Below are positions 45,928 through 58,900 of a DNA stretch of 64,000 nucleotides, piece by piece (position 1 is the first letter of the stretch; every line of letters begins with the position of its first letter). The stretch covers positions 13,403,245 to 13,467,244 of the forward strand of contig NW_025062478.1 of NCBI RefSeq assembly GCF_000002995.4. Direction: 5' to 3'. Both the position numbers and the translations under genes were made by a program. The notes under the pieces were generated by a model. The model saw only the letters and a list, made by a program, of their open reading frames with translations. It was not told where the DNA came from and made no database searches. This stretch comes from Brugia malayi. Its lineage: Eukaryota; Nematoda; Chromadorea; Rhabditida; Onchocercidae.

Positions 45928-48900
45928 ATTTCAAATCTAAAATTTGATTTTGGTGAAAATTTTATAATTTCCAAGAGTTTTTGTATATTATACGGGAAAA
46001 TAATTTCTAGTTTTCTCAATTTTGATTTTAATTAAATGTTAAAACTATTAAAAAATATCAATTCGTTAAAAAAAATTAGTTATTTTGAACTTAGTTATTT
46101 AATTTTATGCGTTGCATACGTAATAAGAGAATAAACTTTAATAACTAAGTTTTTTTTTTAATATTTGAGAGGTGAAATTAATAAGATTTTTAATTTGTCG
46201 TAGATTTAATTCATTTCTGCAGCTAAAATTAGTTTTTGTTTGAAATTTTAAGATCGAATTTTATGAAAATTTTATGATTTGCAATGAATCAAAGCCTTTT
46301 TTGTATATTAGACTACGAAATAATTTCTAGTAATATCAAATTTTGCTTTAATTAAATGTTAAAACTGTTAAAAAATATATATTCATTAAAAAAAGTCAGA
46401 TATTTCGAGCTTAATTGATCAATTTATATGCATTGCATAGGTACTGGTTATTTACGACTGGTCATTTGATCGGCATAAATAATTAAATAATCATTCAAAA
46501 TTAGGTTTTAAACAATGTTTAATTTGCAAAATTATTTAAATTTTTAACTTGCCACTGTTCTAACTCATTCTTACAATTGAAATTAATTTTTATTTCAAAT
46601 CTAAATATCAAATTTTATGAAAATTCAATAATTTGTTAGGGTTTTGTATACTAAACTACAAAATAAATGCCGGAATTGTCAAAATTTAATTTAATTAAAT
46701 GTTAGAATATTGAAAAATATCAATTCATTAAAAAAAAATTAGATAATTTGAACTTAATTGATTAATTTTTATTCATTTCATGGATACTGGTCATTTACGG
46801 TTGGTCATTTGGTCAGCATAAATAATTGAAGTTTAAAGTTTTGATTGAAATTTCACTTGTTAAAATAATAAAATTTTTAATTAGTCATAGAACTAACTCA
46901 TTTTTACAATTAATGCTAATTTTCAATTCAAATTTAAAATTGATTTTTGTGAAAATCCTATAATTTGTAAGGTTTTTTGCGTAATAAACTGGGAAATGTT
47001 AGGGTTTTGTATATTAAACTATAAAATAAATGCCGAAATTGTCAAAATTTAATTTAATTAAATGTTAGAATATTGAAAAATATCAATTCATAAAAAAAAA
47101 AATTAGATAGTTGGAACTTAATTGATTATTTTTTATTCATTTCATGGATACTGGTCATTTGGTCAGCATAAATAATAAAATAATCATTCAAAATTATGCT
47201 TTAAACAATGTATTATTTGCAAAATTATTTAAATTTTTAACTTGCCACTGTTCTAATTCATTCTTACAATTGAAATTAATTTTTATTTCAAATCTAAATA
47301 TCAAATTTTATGAAAATTCAATAATTTGTTAGGTTTTTGTATACTAAACTATAAAATAAATATAAAACTAAACTATAAAATAAATATAAAACTACTAAAC
47401 TATAAAATAAACTATAAAATAAATTGTCAAAATTTAATTTAATTAAATGTTAGAATATCAATTCATAAAAAAAAATTAGATAATTTGAACTTAATTGATC
47501 AATTTATATGCATTGCATAGGTACTGGTTATTTACGACTGGTCATTTGATCGGCATAAATAATTAAATAATCATTCAAAATTAGGTTTTAAACAATGTTT
47601 AATTTGCAAAATTATTTAAATTTTTAACTTGCCACTGTTCTAACTCATTCTTACAATTGAAATTAATTTTTACTTCAAATCTAAATATCAAATTTTATGA
47701 ATATTCAATAATTTGTTAGGGTTTTGTATATTAAACTATAAAATAAATTCTAGCAATATCAAATTTTACTTTAATTAAATGTTAAAACTGTTAAAAAAAA
47801 TATATATTCATTAAAAAAAGTTAGATATTTCGAGCATAATTGATCAATTTATATGCATTGCATAGGTACTGGTCATCTACGGTTGCTCATTTGATCAGCA
47901 TAAATAACTAAATAAACTTTAATAATTAAGTTTCAATCAATATTCGACTAGCGGGATTGATTAAATTTTTAATTTATCAGGGTTTTAATTCATTCTTACA
48001 ATTGAAGTTAATTTTTATTTCAAATTTAAGTGTCAAATTTTATGAAAATTCATTAATTTACTAGAATTTTGCATATTAATCTACAAAATAAATTGTGGTA
48101 AATATCAAAAGCTAGTTTTAAATAAATGTTAAAATTTTGAAAAATTTTAATTAATTAAAAAAAAAAAAATGGATATTTTGAACTTAATTGATTAATTTGT
48201 GTGCATTGCATAGGTACTGGTCGCATACATAGTGGTCATTTGACCAGCAAAAATAATAAAATCAAGTTTAGAAATTATTTAAATTTTTAATTTTTCACGA
48301 TTTTAATTCATTCTTACAATTAAAATTAATTTATATTTCGAATTTAAATAACACATTTATAAAAATCCCATAATTTGTACGGGTATTTGCATACTAAACT
48401 GGGTAAGAAGTCCTACTATTCTCAAAATTTAATTTCAAATGATATTAAAAGTATTAAAAAAAATCATTTAATAAAAAAAACCAAAATTCGAAAGATTTAT
48501 GTTATTCAGCTATTACTTTATTTATTTTTTTGACTTAACAAAGTTTAATTGCAATATTTTAAGTTGAAATTTTGTGAAATTTATTAATATTGCTATATCA
48601 AATAAAAAGAGAAACAGAAACAGAAAAATTAATACAAAATAATAAACTATGGAAATAATTCAAAGAATACTAATACTTCATTAATTAAATTAGAATTAAA
48701 TTGGTATAAATACAAATTATGAAATGGAAATTAGGATAGAATGTTGCAATTATTTTTCAAAAAATAATAAAATTAAAAAAAAAAAATGCAATATTAAATA
48801 CATTGTGTGATTGATTCAATGGAAAAACTAATTGTATGTCAAGTGTAACTAAAAAATTCTCATAATTTAAATTTAATTAATTTATACAGAAAGTTATTGA

Positions 48901-49161
48901 TAAGAAGTTGAATTGAATTAATTGATTGAATTTTATGCGTTGCATAGGTACCGGTAACACAAATCGTGGACATTTGACCAGCAATAATAATAAAATAAAC
49001 TTTAAATATTAATTAAATTTTAGAAATTTAATTAAATGTTAAAAAATTAAGAAATATCAAATCATTAAAAAAATAGATCATTTTGAACTTAATTAATTTA
49101 TAAGCGTTGAATAGTATTGGTCACATACATCGTGGTCATTTGACATTTTAAATAATACAAA

Positions 49162-49210
49162 AATGCTTAGGCTTAGGCTTAGGGTGTACTTAGGCTTAGG
49201 CTTAAGCATT
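49162..49210 (+). repeat. 49-bp interstitial telomere motif, copy 8 (unit 4)
   Basis: Last interstitial copy, 709 bp before the true telomere begins. Confidence 0.95.
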
Positions 49211-49918
49211 ATTTCAAATCTAAAATTTGATTTTGGTGAAAATTTTATAATTTCCAAGAGTTTTTGTATATTATACGGGAAAATAATTTCTAGTTTTCTC
49301 AATTTTGATTTTAATTAAATGTTAAAACTATTAAAAAATATCAATTCGTTAAAAAAATTAGTTATTTTGAACTTAGTTATTTAATTTTATGCGTTGCATA
49401 CGTAATAAGAGAATAAACTTTAATAACTAAGTTTTTTTTTTAATATTTGAGAGGTGAAATTAATAAGATTTTTAATTTGTCGTAGATTTAATTCATTTCT
49501 GCAGCTAAAATTAGTTTTTGTTTGAAATTTTAAGATCGAATTTTATGAAAATTTTATGATTTGCAATGAATCAAAGCCTTTTTTGTATATTAGACTACGA
49601 AATAATTTCTAGTAATATCAAATTTTGCTTTAATTAAATGTTAAAACTGTTAAAAAAATATATATTCATTAAAAAAAGTCAGATATTTCGAGCTTAATTG
49701 ATCAATTTATATGCATTGCATAGGTACTGGTTATTTACGACTGGTCATTTGATCGGCATAAATAATTAAATAATCATTCAAAATTAGGTTTTAAACAATG
49801 TTTAATTTGCAAAATTATTTAAATTTTTAACTTGCCACTGTTCTAACTCATTCTTACAATTGAAATTAATTTTTATTTCAAATCTAAATATCAAATTTTA
49901 TGAAAATTCAATAATTTG

Positions 49919-52900
49919 TTAGGCTTAGGCTTAGGCTTAGGCTTAGGCTTAGGCTTAGGCTTAGGCTTAGGCTTAGGCTTAGGCTTAGGCTTAGGCTTAG
50001 GCTTAGGCTTAGGCTTAGGCTTAGGCTTAGGCTTAGGCTTAGGCTTAGGCTTAGGCTTAGGCTTAGGCTTAGGCTTAGGCTTAGGCTTAGGCTTAGGCTT
50101 AGGCTTAGGCTTAGGCTTAGGCTTAGGCTTAGGCTTAGGCTTAGGCTTAGCTTAGGCTTAGGCTTAGCTTAGGCTTAGGCTTAGGCTTAGGCTTAGGCTT
50201 AGGCTTAGGCTTAGGCTTAGCTTAGGCTTAGGCTTAGGCTTAGGCTTAGGCTTAGGCTTAGGCTTAGGCTTAGGCTTAGGCTTAGGCTTAGGCTTAGGCT
50301 TAGGCTTAGGCTTAGGCTTAGGCTTAGGCTTAGGCTTAGGCTTAGGCTTAGGCTTAGGCTTAGGCTTAGGCTTAGGCTTAGGCTTAGGCTTAGGCTTAGG
50401 CTTAGGCTTAGGCTTAGGCTTAGGCTTAGGCTTAGGCTTAGGCTTAGGCTTAGGCTTAGGCTTAGGCTTAGGCTTAGGCTTAGGCTTAGGCTTAGGCTTA
50501 GGCTTAGGCTTAGGCTTAGGCTTAGGCTTAGGCTTAGGCTTAGGCTTAGGCTTAGGCTTAGGCTTAGGCTTAGGCTTAGGCTTAGGCTTAGGCTTAGGCT
50601 TAGGCTTAGGCTTAGGCTTAGGCTTAGGCTTAGGCTTAGGCTTAGGCTTAGGCTTAGGCTTAGGCTTAGGCTTAGGCTTAGGCTTAGGCTTAGGCTTAGG
50701 CTTAGGCTTAGGCTTAGGCTTAGGCTTAGGCTTAGGCTTAGGCCTTAGGCTTAGGCTTAGGCTTAGGCTTAGGCTTAGGCTTAGGCTTAGGCTTAGGCTT
50801 AGGCTTAGGCTTAGGCTTAGGCTTAGGCTTAGGCTTAGGCTTAGGCTTAGGCTTAGGCTTAGGCTTAGGCTTAGGCTTAGCTTAGGCTTAGGCTTAGGCT
50901 TAGGCTTAGGCTTAGGCTTAGGCTTAGGCTTAGGCTTAGGCTTAGGCTTAGGCTTAGGCTTAGGCTTAGGCTTAGGCTTAGGCTTAGGCTTAGGCTTAGG
51001 CTTAGGCTTAGCTTAGGCTTAGGCTTAGGCTTAGGCTTAGGCTTAGGCTTAGGCTTAGGCTTAGGCTTAGGCTTAGGCTTAGGCTTAGGCTTAGGCTTAG
51101 GCTTAGGCTTAGGCTTAGGCTTAGGCTTAGGCTTAGGCTTAGGCTTAGGCTTAGGCTTAGGCTTAGGCTTAGGCTTAGGCTTAGGCTTAGGCTTAGGCTT
51201 AGGCTTAGGCTTAGGCTTAGGCTTAGGCTTAGGCTTAGGCTTAGGCTTAGGCTTAGGCTTAGGCTTAGGCTTAGGCTTAGGCTTAGGCTTAGGCTTAGGC
51301 TTAGGCTTAGGCTTAGGCTTAGGCTTAGGCTTAGGCTTAGGCTTAGGCTTAGGGCTTAGGCTTAGGCTTAGGCTTAGGCTTAGGCTTAGGCTTAGGCTTA
51401 GGCTTAGGCTTAGGCTTAGGCTTAGGCTTAGGCTTAGGCTTAGGCTTAGGCTTAGGCTTAGGCTTAGGCTCTTAGGCTTAGGCTTAGGCTTAGGCTTAGG
51501 CTTAGGCTTAGGCTTAGGCTTAGGCTTAGGCCTTAGGCTTAGGCTTAGGCTTAGGCTTAGGCTTAGGCTTAGGCTTAGGCTTAGGCTTAGGCTTAGGCTT
51601 AGGCTTAGGCTTAGGCTTAGGCTTAGGCTTAGGCTTAGGCTTAGGCTTAGGCTTAGGCTTAGGCTTAGGCTTAGGCTTAGGCTTAGGCTTAGGCTTAGGC
51701 TTAGGCTTAGGCTTAGGCTTAGGCTTAGGCTTAGGCTTAGGCTTAGGCTTAGGCTTAGGCTTAGGCTTAGGCTTAGGCTTAGGCTTAGGCTTAGGCTTAG
51801 GCTTAGGCTTAGGCTTAGGCTTAGGCTTAGGCTTAGGCTTAGGCTTAGGCTTAGGCTTAGGCTTAGGCTTAGGCTTAGGCTTAGGCTTAGGCTTAGGCTT
51901 AGGCTTAGGCTTAGGCTTAGGCTTAGGCTTAGGCTTAGGCTTAGGCTTAGCTTAGGCTTAGGCTTAGGCTTAGGCTTAGGCTTAGGCTTAGGCTTAGGCT
52001 TAGGCTTAGGCTTAGGCTTAGGCTTAGGCTTAGGCTTAGGCTTAGCTTAGGCTTAGGCTTAGGCTTAGGCTTAGGCTTAGGCTTAGGCTTAGGCTTAGGC
52101 TTAGGCTTAGGCTTAGGCTTAGGCTTAGGCTTAGCTTAGGCTTAGGCTTAGGCTTAGGCTTAGGCTTAGGCTTAGGCTTAGGCTTAGGCTTAGGCTTAGG
52201 CTTAGGCTTAGGCTTAGGCTTAGGCTTAGGCTTAGGCTTAGGCTTAGGCTTAGGCTTAGGCTTAGGCTTAGGCTTAGGCTTAGGCTTAGGCTTAGGCTTA
52301 GGCTTAGGCTTAGGCTTAGGCTTAGGCTTAGGCTTAGGCTTAGGCTTAGGCTTAGGCTTAGGCTTAGGCTTAGGCTTAGGCTTAGGCTTAGGCTTAGGCT
52401 TAGGCTTAGGCTTAGGCTTTAGGCTTAGGCTTAGGCTTAGGCTTAGGCTTAGGCTTAGGCTTAGGCTTAGGCTTAGGCTTAGGCTTAGGCTTAGGCTTAG
52501 GCTTAGGCTTAGGCTTAGCTTAGGCTTAGGCTTAGGCTTAGGCTTAGGCTTAGGCTTAGGCTTAGGCTTAGGCTTAGGCTTAGGCTTAGGCTTAGGCTTA
52601 GGCTTAGGCTTAGGCTTAGGCTTAGGCTTAGGCTTAGGCTTAGGCTTAGGCTTAGGCTTAGGCTTAGGCTTAGGCTTAGGCTTAGGCTTAGGCTTAGGCT
52701 TAGGCTTAGGCTTAGGCTTAGGCTTAGGCTTAGGCTTAGCTTAGGCTTAGGCTTAGGCTTAGGCTTAGGCTTAGGCTTAGGCTTAGGCTTAGGCTTAGGC
52801 TTAGGCTTAGGCTTAGGCTTAGGCTTAGGCTTAGGCTTAGGCTTAGGCTTAGGCTTAGGCTTAGGCTTAGGCTTAGGCTTAGGCTTAGGCTTAGGCTTAG

Positions 52901-55900
52901 GCTTAGGCTTAGGCTTAGGCTTAGGCTTAGGCTTAGGCTTAGGCTTAGGCTTAGGCTTAGGCTTAGGCTTAGGCTTAGGCTTAGGCTTAGGCTTAGGCTT
53001 AGGCTTAGGCTTAGGCTTAGGCTTAGGCTTAGGCTTAGGCTTAGGCTTAGGCTTAGGCTTAGGCTTAGGCTTAGGCTTAGGCTTAGGCTTAGCTTAGGCT
53101 TAGGCTTAGGCTTAGGCTTAGGCTTAGGCTTAGGCTTAGGCTTAGGCTTAGGCTTAGGCTTAGGCTTAGGCTTAGGCTTAGGCTTAGGCTTAGGCTTAGG
53201 CTTAGGCTTAGGCTTAGGCTTAGGCTTAGGCTTAGGCTTAGGCTTAGGCTTAGGCTTAGGCTTAGGCTTAGGCTTAGGCTTAGGCTTAGGCTTAGGCTTA
53301 GGCTTAGGCTTAGGCTTAGGCTTAGGCTTAGGCTTAGGCTTAGGCTTAGGCTTAGGCTTAGGCTTAGGCTTAGGCTTAGGCTTAGGCTTAGGCTTAGGCT
53401 TAGGCTTAGGCTTAGGCTTAGGCTTAGGCTTAGGCTTAGGCTTAGGCTTAGGCTTAGGCTTAGGCTTAGGCTTAGGCTTAGGCTTAGGCTTAGGCTTAGG
53501 CTTAGGCTTAGGCTTAGGCTTAGGCTTAGGCTTAGGCTTAGGCTTAGGCTTAGGCTTAGGCTTAGGCTTAGGCTTAGGCTTAGGCTTAGGCTTAGGCTTA
53601 GGCTTAGGCTTAGGCTTAGGCTTAGGCTTAGGCTTAGGCTTAGGCTTAGGCTTAGGCTTAGGCTTAGGCTTAGGCTTAGGCTTAGGCTTAGGCTTAGGCT
53701 TAGGCTTAGGCTTAGGCTTAGGCTTAGGCTTAGGCTTAGGCTTAGGCTTAGGCTTAGGCTTAGGCTTAGGCTTAGGCTTAGGCTTAGGCTTAGGCTTAGG
53801 CTTAGGCTTAGGCTTAGGCTTAGGCTTAGGCTTAGGCTTAGGCTTAGGCTTAGGCTTAGGCTTAGGCTTAGGCTTAGGCTTAGGCTTAGGCTTAGGCTTA
53901 GGCTTAGGCTTAGGCTTAGGCTTAGGCTTAGGCTTAGGCTTAGGCTTAGGCTTAGGCTTAGGCTTAGGCTTAGGCTTAGGCTTAGGCTTAGGCTTAGGCT
54001 TAGGCTTAGGCTTAGGCTTAGGCTTAGGCTTAGGCTTAGGCTTAGGCTTAGGCTTAGGCTTAGGCTTAGGCTTAGGCTTAGGCTTAGGCTTAGGCTTAGG
54101 CTTAGGCTTAGGCTTAGGCTTAGGCTTAGGCTTAGGCTTAGGCTTAGGCTTAGGCTTAGGCTTAGGCTTAGGCTTAGGCTTAGGCTTAGGCTTAGGCTTA
54201 GGCTTAGGCTTAGGCTTAGGCTTAGGCTTAGGCTTAGGCTTAGGCTTAGGCTTAGGCTTAGGCTTAGGCTTAGGCTTAGGCTTAGGCTTAGGCTTAGGCT
54301 TAGGCTTAGGCTTAGGCTTAGCTTAGGCTTAGGCTTAGGCTTAGGCTTAGGCTTAGGCTTAGGCTTAGGCTTAGGCTTAGGCTTAGGCTTAGGCTTAGGC
54401 TTAGGCTTAGGCTTAGGCTTAGGCTTAGGCTTAGGCTTAGGCTTAGGCTTAGGCTTAGGCTTAGGCTTAGGCTTAGGCTTAGGCTTAGGCTTAGGCTTAG
54501 GCTTAGGCTTAGGCTTAGGCTTAGGCTTAGGCTTAGGCTTAGGCTTAGGCTTAGGCTTAGGCTTAGGCTTAGGCTTAGGCTTAGGCTTAGGCTTAGGCTT
54601 AGGCTTAGGCTTAGGCTTAGGCTTAGGCTTAGGCTTAGGCTTAGGCTTAGGCTTAGGCTTAGGCTTAGGCTTAGGCTTAGGCTTAGGCTTAGGCTTAGGC
54701 TTAGGCTTAGGCTTAGGCTTAGGCTTAGGCTTAGGCTTAGGCTTAGGCTTAGGCTTAGGCTTAGGCTTAGGCTTAGGCTTAGGCTTAGGCTTAGGCTTAG
54801 GCTTAGGCTTAGGCTTAGGCTTAGGCTTAGGCTTAGGCTTAGGCTTAGGCTTAGGCTTAGGCTTAGGCTTAGGCTTAGGCTTAGGCTTAGGCTTAGGCTT
54901 AGGCTTAGGCTTAGGCTTAGGCTTAGGCTTAGGCTTAGGCTTAGGCTTAGGCTTAGGCTTAGGCTTAGGCTTAGGCTTAGGCTTAGGCTTAGGCTTAGGC
55001 TTAGGCTTAGGCTTAGGCTTAGGCTTAGGCTTAGGCTTAGGCTTAGGCTTAGGCTTAGGCTTAGCTTAGGCTTAGGCTTAGGCTTAGGCTTAGGCTTAGG
55101 CTTAGGCTTAGGCTTAGGCTTAGGCTTAGGCTTAGGCTTAGGCTTAGGCTTAGGCTTAGGCTTAGGCTTAGGCTTAGGCTTAGGCTTAGGCTTAGGCTTA
55201 GGCTTAGGCTTAGGCTTAGGCTTAGGCTTAGGCTTAGGCTTAGGCTTAGGCTTAGGCTTAGGCTTAGGCTTAGGCTTAGGCTTAGGCTTAGGCTTAGGCT
55301 TAGGCTTAGGCTTAGGCTTAGGCTTAGGCTTAGGCTTAGCTTAGGCTTAGGCTTAGGCTTAGGCTTAGGCTTAGGCTTAGGCTTAGGCTTAGGCTTAGGC
55401 TTAGGCTTAGGCTTAGGCTTAGGCTTAGGCTTAGGCTTAGGCTTAGGCTTAGGCTTAGGCTTAGGCTTAGGCTTAGGCTTAGGCTTAGGCTTAGGCTTAG
55501 GCTTAGGCTTAGGCTTAGGCTTAGGCTTAGGCTTAGGCTTAGGCTTAGGCTTAGGCTTAGGCTTAGGCTTAGGCTTAGGCTTAGGCTTAGGCTTAGGCTT
55601 AGGCTTAGGCTTAGGCTTAGGCTTAGGCTTAGGCTTAGGCTTAGGCTTAGGCTTAGGCTTAGGCTTAGGCTTAGGCTTAGGCTTAGGCTTAGGCTTAGGC
55701 TTAGGCTTAGGCTTAGGCTTAGGCTTAGGCTTAGGCTTAGGCTTAGGCTTAGGCTTAGGCTTAGGCTTAGGCTTAGGCTTAGGCTTAGGCTTAGGCTTAG
55801 GCTTAGGCTTAGGCTTAGGCTTAGGCTTAGGCTTAGGCTTAGGCTTAGGCTTAGCTTAGGCTTAGGCTTAGGCTTAGGCTTAGGCTTAGGCTTAGGCTTA

Positions 55901-58900
55901 GGCTTAGGCTTAGGCTTAGGCTTAGGCTTAGGCTTAGGCTTAGGCTTAGGCTTAGGCTTAGGCTTAGGCTTAGGCTTAGGCTTAGGCTTAGGCTTAGGCT
56001 TAGGCTTAGGCTTAGGCTTAGGCTTAGGCTTAGGCTTAGGCTTAGGCTTAGGCTTAGGCTTAGGCTTAGGCTTAGGCTTAGGCTTAGGCTTAGGCTTAGG
56101 CTTAGGCTTAGGCTTAGGCTTAGGCTTAGGCTTAGGCTTAGGCTTAGGCTTAGGCTTAGGCTTAGGCTTAGGCTTAGGCTTAGGCTTAGGCTTAGGCTTA
56201 GGCTTAGGCTTAGGCTTAGGCTTAGGCTTAGGCTTAGGCTTAGGCTTAGGCTTAGGCTTAGGCTTAGGCTTAGGCTTAGGCTTAGGCTTAGGCTTAGGCT
56301 TAGGCTTAGGCTTAGGCTTAGGCTTAGGCTTAGGCTTAGGCTTAGGCTTAGGCTTAGGCTTAGGCTTAGGCTTAGGCTTAGGCTTAGGCTTAGGCTTAGG
56401 CTTAGGCTTAGGCTTAGGCTTAGGCTTAGGCTTAGGCTTAGGCTTAGGCTTAGGCTTAGGCTTAGGCTTAGGCTTAGGCTTAGGCTTAGGCTTAGGCTTA
56501 GGCTTAGGCTTAGGCTTAGGTTTAGGCTTAGGCTTAGGCTTAGGCTTAGGCTTTAGGCTTAGGCTTAGGCTTAGGCTTAGGCTTAGGCTTAGGCTTAGGC
56601 TTAGGCTTAGGCTTAGGCTTAGGCTTAGGCTTAGGCTTAGGCTTAGGCTTAGGCTTAGGCTTAGGCTTAGGCTTAGGCTTAGGCTTAGGCTTAGGCTTAG
56701 GCTTAGGCTTAGGCTTAGGCTTAGGCTTAGGCTTAGGCTTAGGCTTAGGCTTAGGCTTAGGCTTAGGCTTAGGCTTAGGCTTAGGCTTAGGCTTAGGCTT
56801 AGGCTTAGGCTTAGGCTTAGGCTTAGGCTTAGGCTTAGGCTTAGGCTTAGGCTTAGGCTTAGGCTTAGGCTTAGGCTTAGGCTTAGGCTTAGGCTTAGGC
56901 TTAGGCTTAGGCTTAGGCTTAGGCTTAGGCTTAGGCTTAGGCTTAGGCTTAGGCTTAGGCTTAGGCTTAGGCTTAGGCTTAGGCTTAGGCTTAGGCTTAG
57001 GCTTAGGCTTAGGCTTAGGCTTAGGCTTAGGCTTAGGCTTAGGCTTAGGCTTAGGCTTAGGCCTAGGCTTAGGCTTAGGCTTAGGCTTAGGCTTAGGCTT
57101 AGGCTTAGGCTTAGGCTTAGGCTTAGGCTTAGGCTTAGGCTTAGCTTAGGCTTAGCTTAGGCTTAGGCTTAGGCTTAGGCTTAGGCTTAGGCTTAGGCTT
57201 AGGCTTAGGCTTAGGCTTAGGCTTAGGCTTAGGCTTTAGGCTTAGGCTTAGGCTTAGGCTTAGGCTTAGGCTTAGGCTTAGGCTTAGGCTTAGGCTTAGG
57301 CTTAGGCTTAGGCTTAGGCTTAGCTTAGGCTTAGGCTTAGGCTTTGGCTTAGGCTTAGGCTTAGGCTTAGGCTTAGGCTTAGGCTTAGGCTTAGGCTTAG
57401 GCTTAGGCTTAGGCTTAGGCTTAGGCTTAGGCTTAGCTTAGGCTTAGGCTTAGGCTTAGGCTTAGGCTTAGGCTTAGGCTTAGGCTGCTTAGGCTTAGGC
57501 TTAGGCTTAGCTTAGGCTTAGGCTTAGGCTTAGGCTTAGGCTTAGGCTTAGGCTTAGGCTTAGGCTTAGGCTTAGGCTTAGGCTTAGGCTTAGGCTTAGG
57601 CTTAGGCTTAGGCTTAGGCTTAGGCTTAGCTTAGGCTTAGGCTTAGGCTTAGGCTTAGGCTTAGGCTTAGGCTTAGGCTTAGGCTTAGGCTTAGGCTTAG
57701 GCTTAGGCTTAGGCTTAGGCTTAGGCTTAGGCTTAGGCTTAGGCTTAGGCTTAGGCTTAGGCTTAGGCTTAGGCTTAGGCTTAGGCTTAGGCTTAGGCTT
57801 AGGCTTAGGCTTAGGCTTAGGCTTAGGCTTAGGCTTAGGCTTAGGCTTAGGCTTAGGCTTAGGCTTAGGCTTAGGCTTAGGCTTAGGCTTAGGCTTAGGC
57901 TTAGGGTTAGGCTTAGGCTTAGGCTTAGGCTTAGGCTTAGGCTTAGGCTTAGGCTTAGGCTTAGGCTTAGGCTTAGGCTTAGGCTTAGGCTTAGGCTTAG
58001 GCTTAGGCTTAGGCTTAGGCTTAGGCTTAGGCTTAGGCTTAGGCTTAGGCTTAGGCTTAGGCTTAGGCTTTAGGCTTAGGCTTAGGCTTAGGCTTAGGCT
58101 TAGGCTTAGGCTTAGGCTTAGGCTTAGGCTTAGGCTTTAGGGCTTAGGCTTAGGCTTAGGCTTAGGCTTAGGCTTAGGCTTAGGCTTAGGCTTAGGCTTA
58201 GGCTTAGGCTTAGGCTTAGGCTTAGGCTTAGGCTTAGGCTTAGCTTAGGCTTAGGCTTAGGCTTAGCTTAGGCTTAGGCTTAGGCTTAGGCTTAGGCTTA
58301 GGCTTAAGGCTTAGGCTTAGGCTTAGGCTTAGGCTTAGGCTTAGGCTTAGGCTTAGGCTTGGGCTTAGGCTTAGGCTTAGGCTTAGGCTTAGGCTTAGGC
58401 TTAGGCTTAGGCTTAGGCTTTGGCTTAGGCTTAGGCTTAGGCTTAGGCTTAGGCTTAGGCTTAGGCTTAGGCTTAGGCTTAGGCTTAGGCTTAGGCTTAG
58501 GCTTAGGCTTAGGCTTAGGCTTAGGCTTAGGCTTAGGCTTAGGCTTAGGCTTAGGCTTAGGCTTAGGCTTAGGCTTAGGCTTAGGCTTAGGCTTAGGCTA
58601 GCTTAGGCTTAGGCTTAGGCTTAGGCTTAGGCTTTAGGCTTAGGCTTAGGCTTAGGCTTAGGCTTAGGCTTAGGCTTAGGCTTAGGCTTAGGCTTAGGCT
58701 TAGGCTTAGGCTTAGGCTTAGGCTTAGGGCTTAGGCTTAGGCTTAGGCTTAGGCTTAGGCTTAGGCTTAGGCTTAGGCTTAGGCTTAGGCTTAGGCTTAG
58801 GCTTAGGCTTAGGCTTAGGCTTAGGCTTAGGCTTAGGCTTAGGCTTAGGCTTAGGCTTAGGCTTAGGCTTAGGCTTAGGCTTAGGCTTAGGCTTAGGCTT

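Larger units (their letters stand above)
38186..49918. repeat. Higher-order tandem repeat, 3283-bp unit, 3.6 copies
   Basis: Units start at 38186, 41469, 44752 and 48035. The first three are complete and the fourth stops at 49918, where the telomere begins. By eye the units differ mainly in the lengths of A runs. Each unit is built from about ten diverged 340-bp monomers, one 49-bp interstitial telomere motif, and a ~430-bp monomer-free AT segment (38632-39060 in unit 1) containing AGAGAAACAGAAACAG. A local expansion of AAACTATAAAATAAA occurs once per unit (40785-40858 in unit 1). Near identity between units means recent amplification or active homogenisation. No gene is present. Confidence 0.95.

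Noticed and set aside
49916..58601. Leucine-glycine open frames in the telomere (49916-50155, 58359-58601)
   Set aside because: They are translations of the TTAGGC hexamer and have no gene features.
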